In this document: one piece after another, positions 44,201 through 52,583 of the stretch
How positions within the stretch are numbered: position 1 is the first letter of the stretch
Layout of the letters: each line of letters begins with the position of its first letter
NCBI GenBank assembly: GCA_031292515.1
Contig: JARLGZ010000247.1
Location: forward strand, 104,193 to 168,192
Direction: 5' to 3'
Source of the DNA: Puia sp.
GTDB taxonomy: Bacteria; Bacteroidota; Bacteroidia; Chitinophagales; Chitinophagaceae
Length of the DNA stretch: 64,000 nucleotides
Notes under the pieces: model-generated
The model's input: only the letters and a program-made list of their open reading frames with translations
Told to the model about the DNA's origin: nothing
Databases searched by the model: none
Made by a program: the position numbers and the translations under genes

Positions 44201-44727
44201 CCTGCTTGACTGAGTTCGTCAATCTGCAAAGAGCGGGGGTTTCTGATGTCTCTTCTCGCCCAAGGAACCTTCTTTAGAAGAAAATCACGGATTTGGGAAA
44301 TGATATAGTTATCGTCGTCGATAACAATGCCGTCTTCCCCGGGCTGAAAAGCATACGGTTCTGTGTTTCGTAAAAGGCACAAAGCGTTGGCTTGATAGCC
44401 TGCCAAGTCGTAACAGAGAGCAGAAAGTATTAAACAATACGCCTTATCGTATTGAGTACTGACTAGATGTAAGTTTTCAAATACCTCCGCGCTTTGCTTC
44501 AAAGCGCCCATAGCCGTCCGGGTAGGCATTCGTTCAATAATCAGGGTGGCACCGTTGCTGGAAAGGAACAATGCCCTGTTCCAGAGATAATTTTCCTGAT
44601 AGGTTGAATTAAAGGAAACGCTCAACTTCTTTGCCGTGGTTTGGTTTTTGTAGTTGATAAACGTAGCATCGTCGAGCACATTTTGCATTCGCTGGCTTAC
44701 CAGGGTTAGATATTCTTCTTTATTCAT
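41299..44727 (-). CDS. hamB: Hachiman helicase HamB with a C-terminal HIRAN-like domain
   Basis: A 1142-residue SF2 helicase. After about 290 helical N-terminal residues come MPTSAGKTF (Walker A), APFRALTNEKE, LIATPEKLDFLF and VVDEGHIVGD (DEGH box). Motifs LLSTNTVGQGINFP and FWNIVGRAGRAGKETEG follow in the second helicase lobe. The C-terminal 75 residues contain LNYERERTNEFDPYAIKIL and GYVPREYA, matching HIRAN domains that bind DNA ends. It overlaps hamA by 4 bp. The pair is the known Hachiman anti-phage system. The HIRAN-like tail is the less usual part. Confidence 0.85.
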   Translation of the reverse strand: MNKEEYLTLVSQRMQNVLDDATFINYKNQTTAKKLSVSFNSTYQENYLWNRALFLSSNGATLIIERMPTRTAMGALKQSAEVFENLHLVSTQYDKAYCLILSALCYDLAGYQANALCLLRNTEPYAFQPGEDGIVIDDDNYIISQIRDFLLKKVPWARRDIRNPRSLQIDELSQAGIELFNNAMTIWYANILDGARLDINVHLSNALGFYTRDFRIHITQLLHLLCARAVLYEERSVWNRITGDGGEFANNSIWIKYLKILTNDPYERTVVKEIDRRISKFELWTSQLRAIEMGLLREQSNFIIQMPTSAGKTFVAELAIVNALIKHPGKKCIYVAPFRALTNEKEDELANILNKLGFSVSALSGSYEMDEFQEIILEDTDVLIATPEKLDFLFRQNPNYFNQISLVVVDEGHIVGDVTTRASLTEFLVVRFKMAAEPARILFISAVMPPLNANEYSTWLNGESDKVIRSLLFPDSTPAEEWEPTRKLIGNFSWSGDNGRITYRNLTTDPEGTRRPTEAFVPRIIRKRQFGGRYPDGDNKAQTSASLAFVLSATGNCLVFCAQVRDTTRVGAALLTILSAQSEVADGIPEWFSVDQESESWFYARKWFGPDSTVTRCIERGIGIHYGDMPEAVRRSVELDYSSGKLRVLLSTNTVGQGINFPIKYLIVHSTLITVGVPLTYRDFWNIVGRAGRAGKETEGQVIFVVKSSRDKREYSKYTDKANIEPGYSIFLVILEWLRRRRISQDQFQRFMELIVESYLMDLLAEETIGTDDQVLIERIIGNSLFKVQADLRNYDLQPVRSSFTSIAATIRLTVDENLLAVFGKTGFTLKSNQAISTFIDQRLETMTNLVQTDDYLSLLEQIFMLFSEGTVDEIKSEKLSKLGRSATEILPAANAWIGRQQIEELQEIWRSLSNDVSHLHILLADGFYYRYAWGVTSFTTILVYKLGIVRETLQENISNLASFLKYGTNNKTACLAMSMGIKSREAAFTLAANSGNLTGRDFIRWLANLTNEDILPYGFNRFEQSNVIAIANKVTSRRFEEVPVSFNFNIRGIPFVQERMDVSRTINVHDELNYERERTNEFDPYAIKILARGIQVGYVPREYARLISVEIDVNNTSYRISVIQTANQGTYSIIEVDMVKQ

Positions 44728-45557
44728 ACAGAAGGAGGAAATATTTCATGTACAGTTCTTTCTGAGACTAACGCATAGATGTCTTTTACTAATCGATCCA
44801 AGTGCTCAATAAGTACTACCGTAACGCCCAAAGGAATTAGAGAGGGGGGCAGCGAATCCAGCGCAGTCAGAATGTCAATTTTATACTTGCTCTTTTCAAC
44901 TATGATGTAGAGTTCAAATTTTCTGCTGTAGTTATCGGGGTGCAAAACGATGTCGAGATACTTCGCAGCGGAATCAAAATCATTTTGACCAGCATATAAT
45001 CGAACGAGAAAATCAGCAATTCCTTCGCTGGCTTCTTGTTCATCCTTCTTTAGGCTATTATGCGCCAATACGGTAACAAAATGTCGATTTGGTGCTTCCC
45101 CTTCTAGCTGAATATTCTGGCGGGTTTTTATTTCGTAATAATAGATATCATTTATGGTGGGTCCAGTATTGTGCGCGATCATATCCGTGCAGAAAACGGA
45201 TCGATCCTTGTTAAATTTATGGCGCATCTTGTGGATAGGGACAGTCAACCCTTCAAAATAGCTTACGATTAGGCTCGCCAGGATCTCCCCAAAATCACCT
45301 TGGCGGACGTTTCGGACCAGTGTAGTCGTGTCGGCTGGAAAAACCTTCCTTTCCAAATAAGATCTGAGATCTGCTTCGCTGAGCGTGGTGAAAAGCCTCC
45401 GAAGGTGTTCGAGGTTTCGATAACCCTGCAGGACATTGTCAGCCAAATATTCTTGTATAGCAGTATTCGGGGAAACTTTTTCGGTGACGTCTATGAGCCG
45501 AAAAGAAGAATAGCCAGGGGGGTGTTTAAGATTGTAGGATAACCAATCGTTGATCAT
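44724..45557 (-). CDS. hamA: Hachiman nuclease HamA (DUF1837)
   Basis: A 277-residue protein of the DUF1837/HamA type. PD-(D/E)xK residues can be read in RQGDFGEILASLIV (Glu), FCTDMIAHN (Asp) and YYYEIKTR (ExK). HamA is the nuclease released by HamB upon DNA damage or infection. It is the first gene of the minus-strand pair and overlaps hamB as ATGA. Confidence 0.85.
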   Translation of the reverse strand: MINDWLSYNLKHPPGYSSFRLIDVTEKVSPNTAIQEYLADNVLQGYRNLEHLRRLFTTLSEADLRSYLERKVFPADTTTLVRNVRQGDFGEILASLIVSYFEGLTVPIHKMRHKFNKDRSVFCTDMIAHNTGPTINDIYYYEIKTRQNIQLEGEAPNRHFVTVLAHNSLKKDEQEASEGIADFLVRLYAGQNDFDSAAKYLDIVLHPDNYSRKFELYIIVEKSKYKIDILTALDSLPPSLIPLGVTVVLIEHLDRLVKDIYALVSERTVHEIFPPSV

Positions 45558-46127
45558 GCTGTAATATATATGATTCTGCGGTTTTCAAATCGATATTCTT
45601 GTATAATTGTGAGGTAGGAAGGGTGGTTTTTGTAGTAGTCCCGAAAAATGTATACCAATATACCAGAAGCTCTTTTAGGGGAGGAGCCTTCCTGTGACAA
45701 AAGGAACTTGAAAAAAATGTCACAAATTTTCTGGAGGGGACTCTTTCTTAATTTCATTGCATAGAAATCTTTTGGTTTAGGTACCTCATTTGAAGGAAAA
45801 GCCTAAAAGCCCAAGATATTGGTTTTCGATATAAGCTCGGTCATATTGTTAAAATATTGCCCAAAGTTAAACATAAGAGAATCAACTAACAACGGTGTTT
45901 TGACTAGTGTCGTTGACTCGAGCAAGAAAAGGTGTTTTCACCCATATCGTTTAGTTAAGCAAAAAAAGGTTCTGTGTAACGAACCAAATCGGATTCGATT
46001 TATTTTTCTGGCGGTTACGTCGCCACCTATCGATACAAAGGAACTATCTCCCTTGCCGCCCGGAGTCCTTTACCTTATAAGGATTTTTGACCCTTAACTA
46101 AACGGCAGGGCTTAAACTCCGATTTTT
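45558..46127. other. Intergenic stretch upstream of hamA
   Basis: No supported gene. It contains TGTGACA (45693-45699) and its complement TGTCACA (45718-45724) with an 18-bp spacer, 136 bp upstream of the hamA start, which could be an operator. It also contains the left inverted repeat (45939-45970) of the SRPBCC/DUF2071 unit. Confidence 0.45.
45939..45970 (+). repeat. Left inverted repeat of the SRPBCC/DUF2071 unit
   Basis: This 32-bp segment, CACCCATATCGTTTAGTTAA and a following A-tract, is the complement of 47411-47443 with one substitution and one A/T-run indel. Just before it GGTG-TTTT-CACC forms a small hairpin. Confidence 0.75.
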
Positions 46128-46547
46128 CTAGCGACTCAAACACTCCACCGACTCAATCAACCTTCGAATATCCCGCTCATGTCTTTTCCGAAATAAGGAA
46201 CTCTCCAACACCTTCTGGAATAAATAATTCCTCGCACGAATGTCAACCGAATAAGATACTTCCGTTGAGCGCTCATCCTCGCCCCAGGCCAATTTCCAAA
46301 CCCCAAGCCCGACAATTGGACCTTCTATGTAGTGGAAATAAATCTGGTTCCGTTCCGGTCTTTTTTCAATCCTGATCTTGATCGTAACAAACCACAGGGG
46401 GTGAAAGACGACCACATCCCCAGGCAATATCTTGGCAGGCACATGCCACCAATCCGGATAAGACCCATGATCCATCAAAGTCTTGAAAACCCTCTCCAAT
46501 TCTGCAACAACAACCTCTGAAACCACTATTGAGACGATTTTTCGCAT
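46128..46547 (-). CDS. SRPBCC/polyketide-cyclase-like protein
   Basis: A 139-residue protein with a START/SRPBCC-like pattern: VSEVVVAELERVFKTLMDHG, then DWWHVPAK, EGPIVGLGVWKL and STEVSYSVDIRAR and a C-terminal helix KRHERDIRRLIESV. It would bind a hydrophobic ligand; no catalytic residues are recognised. It is 7 bp downstream of the DUF2071 gene on the same strand and within the inverted-repeat-bounded unit. Confidence 0.65.
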   Translation of the reverse strand: MRKIVSIVVSEVVVAELERVFKTLMDHGSYPDWWHVPAKILPGDVVVFHPLWFVTIKIRIEKRPERNQIYFHYIEGPIVGLGVWKLAWGEDERSTEVSYSVDIRARNYLFQKVLESSLFRKRHERDIRRLIESVECLSR

Positions 46548-46554
46548 GCTGCTT

Positions 46555-47286
46555 TCATTTGAATGGCATCAATCCCTTATATACCCACTTATATGTTCCT
46601 CCTGTCGCCCGGATAACGCTATCCAGTTCCAGGGGAGATTCGTTCCAGGACCCATCCAACCAACTGTAATCCACTTCGCCGACCATCGCGGCATATACAG
46701 TATCTGACTTATGAAGGTCCACCCTCGTCATTTTGCCCAGGTACACCGAAGGCGTATAGCTTGAGACGCCCGCTAAGATAAAGGATTTGAAATCATCCAA
46801 CGAGCTAAAAAGAGAAGATTTGAACTCTCCCAACCGTGCACTGGCACAGAACAACTTTTGACCATCAGCATAATTCACCTGGATATTGACTTGATCCCCT
46901 AGATGCTTTATCGACGGCGTCACCATCGGTAGCGCATCCGCCAGCAACCACGGTCCCAACTTTGCGATCAACGTCAAATTCGAATTCCGATCGGTAATAT
47001 ACACCGAGGGAACAGCCGCCCCATTGGAATGATCGAATACACCAGCCCTGTAAGCACAGGAGGTCGTTTGATAGTTAAAAATTGGCGGAATAGGTGCAAT
47101 GGTTATTTTGTCAATGTCAAGGATGCAGAATGAAATGATCCCCCAGCCGTTAAAGACCTGTGGCTGAAGCCATGGCACAGGAAGGTGTTTTTTAAGCTCG
47201 TCAGGCCTAATCCGGAAATTAAAAATGTACCGCTCAACCAATTTCGCGTCGATTGTCCAGGGAATCAATGACCGCTTGAATTTCAT
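46555..47286 (-). CDS. DUF2071-type (acetoacetate decarboxylase-like fold) protein
   Basis: A 243-residue protein. Features include RPDELKKHLPVPWLQPQVFN with GWGIISFCILDIDKITIAPI, and SVYITDRNSNLTL, which match DUF2071/YqjF-type proteins related to acetoacetate decarboxylase. The lysine essential in the decarboxylase cannot be placed. It forms a two-gene operon with the SRPBCC gene. The function is unknown. Confidence 0.6.
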   Translation of the reverse strand: MKFKRSLIPWTIDAKLVERYIFNFRIRPDELKKHLPVPWLQPQVFNGWGIISFCILDIDKITIAPIPPIFNYQTTSCAYRAGVFDHSNGAAVPSVYITDRNSNLTLIAKLGPWLLADALPMVTPSIKHLGDQVNIQVNYADGQKLFCASARLGEFKSSLFSSLDDFKSFILAGVSSYTPSVYLGKMTRVDLHKSDTVYAAMVGEVDYSWLDGSWNESPLELDSVIRATGGTYKWVYKGLMPFK

Positions 47287-47400
47287 AAAAATAGTTTAGT
47301 GTTAATGAGGATTTAGGTACCACGCCGGTCCACCAAGGGTTACAGCGCAGCACGTGAACATGCTCACCCTCAAAATACCCCACTTTTTCTGCGTGCAAAA

Positions 47401-47452
47401 CCGTGAAAACACCTTTTTTTTGCTTAATTAAACGATATGGGTGTTTTCACGG
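47401..47452 (-). repeat. Right inverted repeat with its own 12-bp hairpin
   Basis: CCGTGAAAACAC (47401-47412) pairs exactly with GTGTTTTCACGG (47441-47452). The interior 47411-47443 is the inverted partner of 45939-45970. Together they bracket the two genes at 46128-47286. Confidence 0.75.
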
Positions 47453-47560
47453 TATGGCGAGTGTTGATAATGAAGTAATTTAGTTGAGATATATAAGAAG
47501 GGGGACACCGTATCTGGTCTGTATTTGTTGTGCGGTCGGGTACCTTAGTAAGTAGTGAGC

Positions 47561-48229
47561 CTATGGCTTTGTTATTCCTTTGTTCACGGCATATAGTGCC
47601 AGGCCGACCCGAGACCCTACGTTTAGCTTTTTAAAGAGTCGATCACGATAAATTTCGACAGTCCGAGGGCTGATCGACATCTGCTCAGCTATTTCTTTAT
47701 AGGTGAGTTCTTGGCAAGCCATTCTAAGAAATTGGGTCTCTCTAGATGTCAATTCGATGTCGCCTGAATTCTCCGGTGATTGTCCTTTAAGTCCTGATAT
47801 TACGATATTACCGATTTCCTGAGAAAAATATTCACCTTTTTCCACCACAGTCCGAATAGTAAAAAGCAACTCATCAACATTGACGCCTTTTGCCAAATAA
47901 GCATTAGCGCCGAGTTTCAGGCATCGTACAATGGTCTGTTGGTCGAAGAACATGCTTAATATGACAATTTTAATTTCCGGACAATTTTCCCTTAGCCAGC
48001 TGATCGTTTCATACCCATCCATTTGCGACATATTGATGTCTAGGAGAACTAACTGGGGCCGCTGTGATTCCGACAAAGCCTCTAACAATCCTACAAAACT
48101 CCGCCCATTATCTGCTTCTAAAACAATTCTGCACCCAGTATCTGAAACTTGGACATAGGCTTTTAACAACTCGCGTAGGAGTTGATGATCGTCGACAATT
48201 GCCAACTTTATCGATGGTAAATTATTCAT
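47561..48229 (-). CDS. Orphan NarL/FixJ-family response regulator
   Basis: A 222-residue regulator. The receiver has LAIVDDHQLLREL and VLLDINMSQMDGYE, and the HTH is CQELTYKEIAEQMSISPRTVE with IYRDRLFKKLNVG. It is related to the two regulators at 37672 and 40095 but has no adjacent kinase. It could respond to one of those kinases. Confidence 0.85.
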   Translation of the reverse strand: MNNLPSIKLAIVDDHQLLRELLKAYVQVSDTGCRIVLEADNGRSFVGLLEALSESQRPQLVLLDINMSQMDGYETISWLRENCPEIKIVILSMFFDQQTIVRCLKLGANAYLAKGVNVDELLFTIRTVVEKGEYFSQEIGNIVISGLKGQSPENSGDIELTSRETQFLRMACQELTYKEIAEQMSISPRTVEIYRDRLFKKLNVGSRVGLALYAVNKGITKP

Positions 48230-48398
48230 TAATTAAGCCGCTGATAAGACTTCACGGCGAATAGGGACTTTTAACCATTCCGGATAGTTGTATATTTTTA
48301 TACCTGACATCTTTCGATTGCAAAAAATATACGACGGGGAAATAGGCGTACGTTTGCTTTCGTTGCGTCCATAATTTGGATTTAGAAAAACGATATTT

Positions 48399-48563
48399 TC
48401 ATGAGCTGAGGATGCGGAGCTTCGGGTAGAGTTCTGGGACGGGTTTGAAGCGCGTGGTCTTTGTGAAATGGAAGTCGAGTTTGATATTTTGCACGTCCGT
48501 GGAGTTTCTATGAGTCGCTAGAATGTATTTGGCTTTTTGGTACTGAGCTCCTGCGGTGATTGA
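48399..48563 (-). pseudogene. Possible remnant of a DnaB-type helicase C-terminus
   Basis: The minus strand between a stop at 48566 and a stop at 48399 reads KAKYILATHRNSTDVQNIKL followed by DFHFTKTTRF. This resembles the final motif of DnaB-family helicases (A-x-x-I-I-A-K-H-R-N-G, then L-x-F and T-R-F). No upstream part of the gene remains; the metallopeptidase gene starts beyond it. The match is short, so the call is tentative. Confidence 0.35.
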
Positions 48564-48589
48564 CTAAAAATTTATTTAAGTCTATCGAG

Positions 48590-49714
48590 CTAGAGCAAAC
48601 CTTCTATCTCAGAGATGCGTCGTTCTTCATAAATTTTATAGTTGGAAAAATTGCTTAACGCCTCTATCCAGGCATCGTTCAATATTTTGGATATGGGAGG
48701 ATTGAATTTGCTTATCTGATCCGGATAAGAACGTAAATCGACCGTCTGACAAGCCTTGTACACTGTTTGACCGAGAGCTTCGATTAGCTTTTGAGGGAAA
48801 ATGTAGATGTAGTTTGATGGCATGGGATTGTTGACATGCTGCAAGAATTCCTGCCAAAGGCCATTTATTTGATGTCCTTCCTTTTGGAAACCTAGTTGAT
48901 TCAACATATAAAGAATAGCCCGCATTCGCGCCTCATCCGACGGGTGACTCGGGAAGTCCGAGTAGATCCGGTCCTTGCCACTGCTATGTGTAGATATCTT
49001 TAAATTCGTATAGGCATAAGCTGGACCAACTAAATAAGTGGCAATGAAATCACAGATAAACTCCATGATCCATCTATTGTTCCAGTTGGCACGTTTTTCG
49101 CGATAAAAAGCAAGAAGCGACGGATCGCGCTGTTCATCCACTACACGCTGCTCTTCATCCCTGTAAAATGCATCCAGGACTGGCAGAAAGTCGCGCCGAA
49201 ACTCAGATCTATACTGCAACTCGATTAAATGACCAATCTCGTGATACAGATCGGGCAGATTGAGCAAGTTCTTCTCCTCACCGGTCGGTACTGCGATGAC
49301 ATTGTAGGTCGGTAAGGCCCAATAATAAGTATCGGAATTACTTATTGTCGTTATGAAGGGTTCCTTCTGAAGGCAGTTAATCTCCCGATAAATTCGACTG
49401 ATCTTCTTCTTGAAATAGATTTCTGGCTTACCGTAGTTGATGATCGGGAGGAAACGAAACAACTCGATCGTTTGCAGTCGCTCCGCAAACGTATTGTATT
49501 TGACAACGTTGGAGCTGATTAACGGAGGAATTGCCAGATCTCCGGAATTCAGCAGCTTCGTAACTTCAGCATGCAACGCTTCCAACAACTGGATTGTTCG
49601 AGAAAGAAAATCCTTGTCTACATCTTTGTGGATGCTATCTTCTTTGAGTCGGGTAAGCATTTTCTGTACAGCATTGGACTGGTCAGCAAAAATGCCATGG
49701 TAAAAGTTTGTCAT
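48590..49714 (-). CDS. Zinc metallopeptidase-like protein of the Argonaute operon
   Basis: A 374-residue protein. PDLYHEIGHLIELQYR contains an HExxH zinc motif, and EFICDFIATYL about 60 residues later supplies the likely third ligand Glu. HPSDEARMRAI follows. There is no signal peptide, so it is intracellular. It is the last gene of the minus-strand operon and overlaps the 149-residue gene by 4 bp. Intracellular zinc peptidases next to HTH regulators often act by cleaving the regulator; that role is inferred here. Confidence 0.65.
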   Translation of the reverse strand: MTNFYHGIFADQSNAVQKMLTRLKEDSIHKDVDKDFLSRTIQLLEALHAEVTKLLNSGDLAIPPLISSNVVKYNTFAERLQTIELFRFLPIINYGKPEIYFKKKISRIYREINCLQKEPFITTISNSDTYYWALPTYNVIAVPTGEEKNLLNLPDLYHEIGHLIELQYRSEFRRDFLPVLDAFYRDEEQRVVDEQRDPSLLAFYREKRANWNNRWIMEFICDFIATYLVGPAYAYTNLKISTHSSGKDRIYSDFPSHPSDEARMRAILYMLNQLGFQKEGHQINGLWQEFLQHVNNPMPSNYIYIFPQKLIEALGQTVYKACQTVDLRSYPDQISKFNPPISKILNDAWIEALSNFSNYKIYEERRISEIEGLL

Positions 49715-50160
49715 CCTCGCGCCATTCTTAATTTTCTGAATAAACTATTCCGTTCGGTATCCAACGTCGTGACGAGCATATCCATCAACTTCAAATCATT
49801 TTCGGTCACCGGCTTCTGTTCCTGCAAGGTGTGATGAAGACGTTTTAGATCCTCATCAACATAAGCCGCTTCTTTCCTTAATTTTTCCTTATAATCGTCC
49901 TTCACCTCTACGGGCATGAATACCTCTTTTTCTTCTAGTCCACTTTTAGTCTGGTCAAAGATATCTGCGATAAAAAGAAGTAAGATGGCACTTGCTTCCT
50001 CAACATCTTTTGCTGATATGTTGAGGTTTGGATATTTACGCTTTGTCGCAGCATCGCGAAGCAGATTGTCCTTCTTGAACACAACCACAGAGTCGTTTAC
50101 CTTTTCCGAGGTAAGGACCAGTTGGTCATATTGGTTCGACAGCGAACTAATATCACTCAT
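49711..50160 (-). CDS. Hypothetical coiled-coil protein of the Argonaute operon
   Basis: A 149-residue, highly charged helical protein: LTSEKVNDSVVVFKKDNLL, then ISAKDVEEASAILLLFIADI and DDYKEKLRKEAAYVDEDL with heptad-like spacing. No domain is recognised. It starts 17 bp after the Argonaute gene and overlaps the peptidase gene by 4 bp, so it is a firm part of the operon. Confidence 0.6.
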   Translation of the reverse strand: MSDISSLSNQYDQLVLTSEKVNDSVVVFKKDNLLRDAATKRKYPNLNISAKDVEEASAILLLFIADIFDQTKSGLEEKEVFMPVEVKDDYKEKLRKEAAYVDEDLKRLHHTLQEQKPVTENDLKLMDMLVTTLDTERNSLFRKLRMARG

Positions 50161-50177
50161 AAAAAATATATTTACTG

Positions 50178-52583
50178 TTAATCAATTAATGTTTCGTCCA
50201 ATTCTTCTTCGTCTTCTTCCAAAATGTCTGCAGTCGCCGTCAGTGGCTTCAACAATGTATCGATCAGCTTGATCGTTACCGGTAGCGAATTGCTCCTATC
50301 GGGGGCGGAGTACGCCAGCATCGATTGACAGAATACGTCTTCCATAACCTTCAGAAAATCGACATTTCCCGATGCAAGACAGAGATGCTGAGGTTTAGCC
50401 GTCCCCCTCAAAGCGAATGGGTATCCTGTATTGAAAAGGAAGCCCTCGCTATTATTTACGACTTTGTAAACTCCGGCCTCGGGGTTGTCGATTCTGTCGT
50501 AATTGTCGGTCAGCAAAGCCACCCGGAAGGGAACTGCGCTTTGCTTGTACAGGTCCACCACCCCGTATTTTATTCGCTTCTGGTCCACGATCCCATCTCC
50601 TGCCAGCTGCTCGACTACCTGTTCGAGCGCCTTTTGGTCCTCACTGAAGCTCCTGCCGTCTCTCAGGATAACAATGCCATTCGGATCGGAGGCATACCTG
50701 GGAATATAAATCTTCAACTTCTCATAGATCATTCCAAAAAGAAAATCCGCTTTCAATTTCTCCGCTCGACTCCCGCTCGTCTTCTTTGGAACCTGAAGTG
50801 GTATAAAGAATATGTTCTCCCCGTTCTTAAAAAAGAAGGTAAAGCCGGCGTACCGTCCATGGACATCTATGCCAACATAAACGTCGTAGTGTAAATCTTT
50901 CGCGAGGGCATAAGGCCATTTTCGATTCATAATCAAGTGTTCCATGTCCAGGTTGAATAGATAAGTCCTAAAGCGAGGTTTCAACTCCTCCGGTACGCGG
51001 TATTCTATCACCTCCCGGTTGAGTGAAGACTCGAAAGGTTGGAAAAAATGCATGATCTTTGACGCAGATGCACATTGCACCTTCAAATTTGGATAGAATT
51101 TACTTTTCAGGCAGTCATGAAATGTCGTTGCCAACCTCTTTGCGTCCCGTCCTTGATCGGGGATCACGAACAGCGCAAAGCCACTGAGGGCGTTAGCCTG
51201 TCGAAGTGCTTTTTCGATCTCCTGGACCTGATAAGTCGCCGATAATCCTTCAATGGCTTTGAACCGGACGATCCTAAATTCCTTGAACCTTGGCGCCAAC
51301 TTTTTCAGTTGGTACTCTGCGTTCTTTTTAAATGCTTCAACTTGTTCCTTGACCATATAGTCAGGAACGATCAGCCATTGCTCATCAAACTCGGTTTCAG
51401 TTAAAATGCCGTTGTCCTGCAGGAATTGCTTGCGTTCTTTCCCATACTCCCGCTTGTCTACATTTCCCCCCTTGCTATAATGGCCAGGCTTCAGGATTTG
51501 GTCGTTTTTGTATTTTAGGGCTGGCATTGGGAAACTCCGTATCAACTCCTCTGCTGGTCTTTTTTCAATTATAAGCCGCTGAGCGTTGAATGACAGTCCT
51601 TGAAAAAAGGTTTGAATGCTGCTAACGATCCCGTCAAACCTCCGAGCGGGGTCTTTGATAGAAAATTTGTGCAGCGCGCTGACCTGTTTATCCTGCGTGC
51701 TAAGAATCAGCTTGGCGATTGACGTAGCTCCGCTATGGGGTTCCATTGAGCGGCCCGGGTAGGTATAGAGGAAGGCCAAATGATGGTCTTTTAATAGCTT
51801 GTGCGCCGGAAAACGGTGTCGTTGGGTTTTGTTTACAATAAATTCAAATACATTCGTTTCCACGCCGTCGTAAGTAAAAAAGTGCTCCCTCAGCGGGTTG
51901 CCAAATCCTTTAAATTCGGCGGCGTACCAGTCATCGCCATTCTGGTAGACCACCCGGCGGCCGAAAAGTTTCTTTTCAAGTATGTCTACATTCTGCTCAT
52001 TAATGTAATGGGAAAGATAGTGTTTGTCGATATAGCGGGTTGTGAGATTGAGGCATACATACATAGCGCCATCCCACCAAACGAGCCGGTAAGAAAAGCC
52101 TCCATACACTTCGATCGAAGAATCCTCATTTGACTGCAATGGCTTTCGGTAGAGGAAATGGGTGTTTGTCAGTTTCCAAATACCTTTATTTGCTCCCAAC
52201 TGTTTTCGGATTTCAAAATCCAAGAAATTCATCACGAGCGATCGGTTAGATGCCTGGAGGACCTGGTGAGGGTCAATGCGATATACTTCGGAAAGCCCCA
52301 CTACCGTGACAATGATTGGACCTACATCGACTCTCATTTCCGGCAGCTCACGATTCTGCGGGATGGCGATGTACCAGCCACCGTTTCGCTTGACCACAGC
52401 CACGGGTCCCTGGGTGAGAGAAGCTACCCTCTCTCCAACCTTGCGGATATGCTTATTAAATAGATCTTCCTTGTCAGGGGTCCACTTAAGATCGGTCTTG
52501 ACCAGTTTGTAGGAAAAATCCAGCTCATGCAAATTGGTTAGCCTGAACAAATTCTGTAAATGCTTTTTCATCGTAAACATCAT
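50178..52583 (-). CDS. Long prokaryotic Argonaute with intact DEDD tetrad
   Basis: An 801-residue Argonaute. The MID region has LSGFALFVIPDQGRDAKRLA followed by YPNLKVQCASA. The PIWI domain supplies D573 (VGIDVHGRY), E608 (SGSRAEKLK), D642 (VILRDGRSF) and D775 (LPVTIKLID). Spacing of 35, 34 and 133 residues resembles that of active long Argonautes, so cleavage activity is likely. The N-terminal 400 residues would hold N and PAZ-like parts. The start may be 52583 or the ATG at 52571, overlapping the nuclease gene end by about 50 bp. It would use a short nucleic-acid guide against DNA or RNA; the target is unknown. Confidence 0.85.
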   Translation of the reverse strand: MMFTMKKHLQNLFRLTNLHELDFSYKLVKTDLKWTPDKEDLFNKHIRKVGERVASLTQGPVAVVKRNGGWYIAIPQNRELPEMRVDVGPIIVTVVGLSEVYRIDPHQVLQASNRSLVMNFLDFEIRKQLGANKGIWKLTNTHFLYRKPLQSNEDSSIEVYGGFSYRLVWWDGAMYVCLNLTTRYIDKHYLSHYINEQNVDILEKKLFGRRVVYQNGDDWYAAEFKGFGNPLREHFFTYDGVETNVFEFIVNKTQRHRFPAHKLLKDHHLAFLYTYPGRSMEPHSGATSIAKLILSTQDKQVSALHKFSIKDPARRFDGIVSSIQTFFQGLSFNAQRLIIEKRPAEELIRSFPMPALKYKNDQILKPGHYSKGGNVDKREYGKERKQFLQDNGILTETEFDEQWLIVPDYMVKEQVEAFKKNAEYQLKKLAPRFKEFRIVRFKAIEGLSATYQVQEIEKALRQANALSGFALFVIPDQGRDAKRLATTFHDCLKSKFYPNLKVQCASASKIMHFFQPFESSLNREVIEYRVPEELKPRFRTYLFNLDMEHLIMNRKWPYALAKDLHYDVYVGIDVHGRYAGFTFFFKNGENIFFIPLQVPKKTSGSRAEKLKADFLFGMIYEKLKIYIPRYASDPNGIVILRDGRSFSEDQKALEQVVEQLAGDGIVDQKRIKYGVVDLYKQSAVPFRVALLTDNYDRIDNPEAGVYKVVNNSEGFLFNTGYPFALRGTAKPQHLCLASGNVDFLKVMEDVFCQSMLAYSAPDRSNSLPVTIKLIDTLLKPLTATADILEEDEEELDETLID

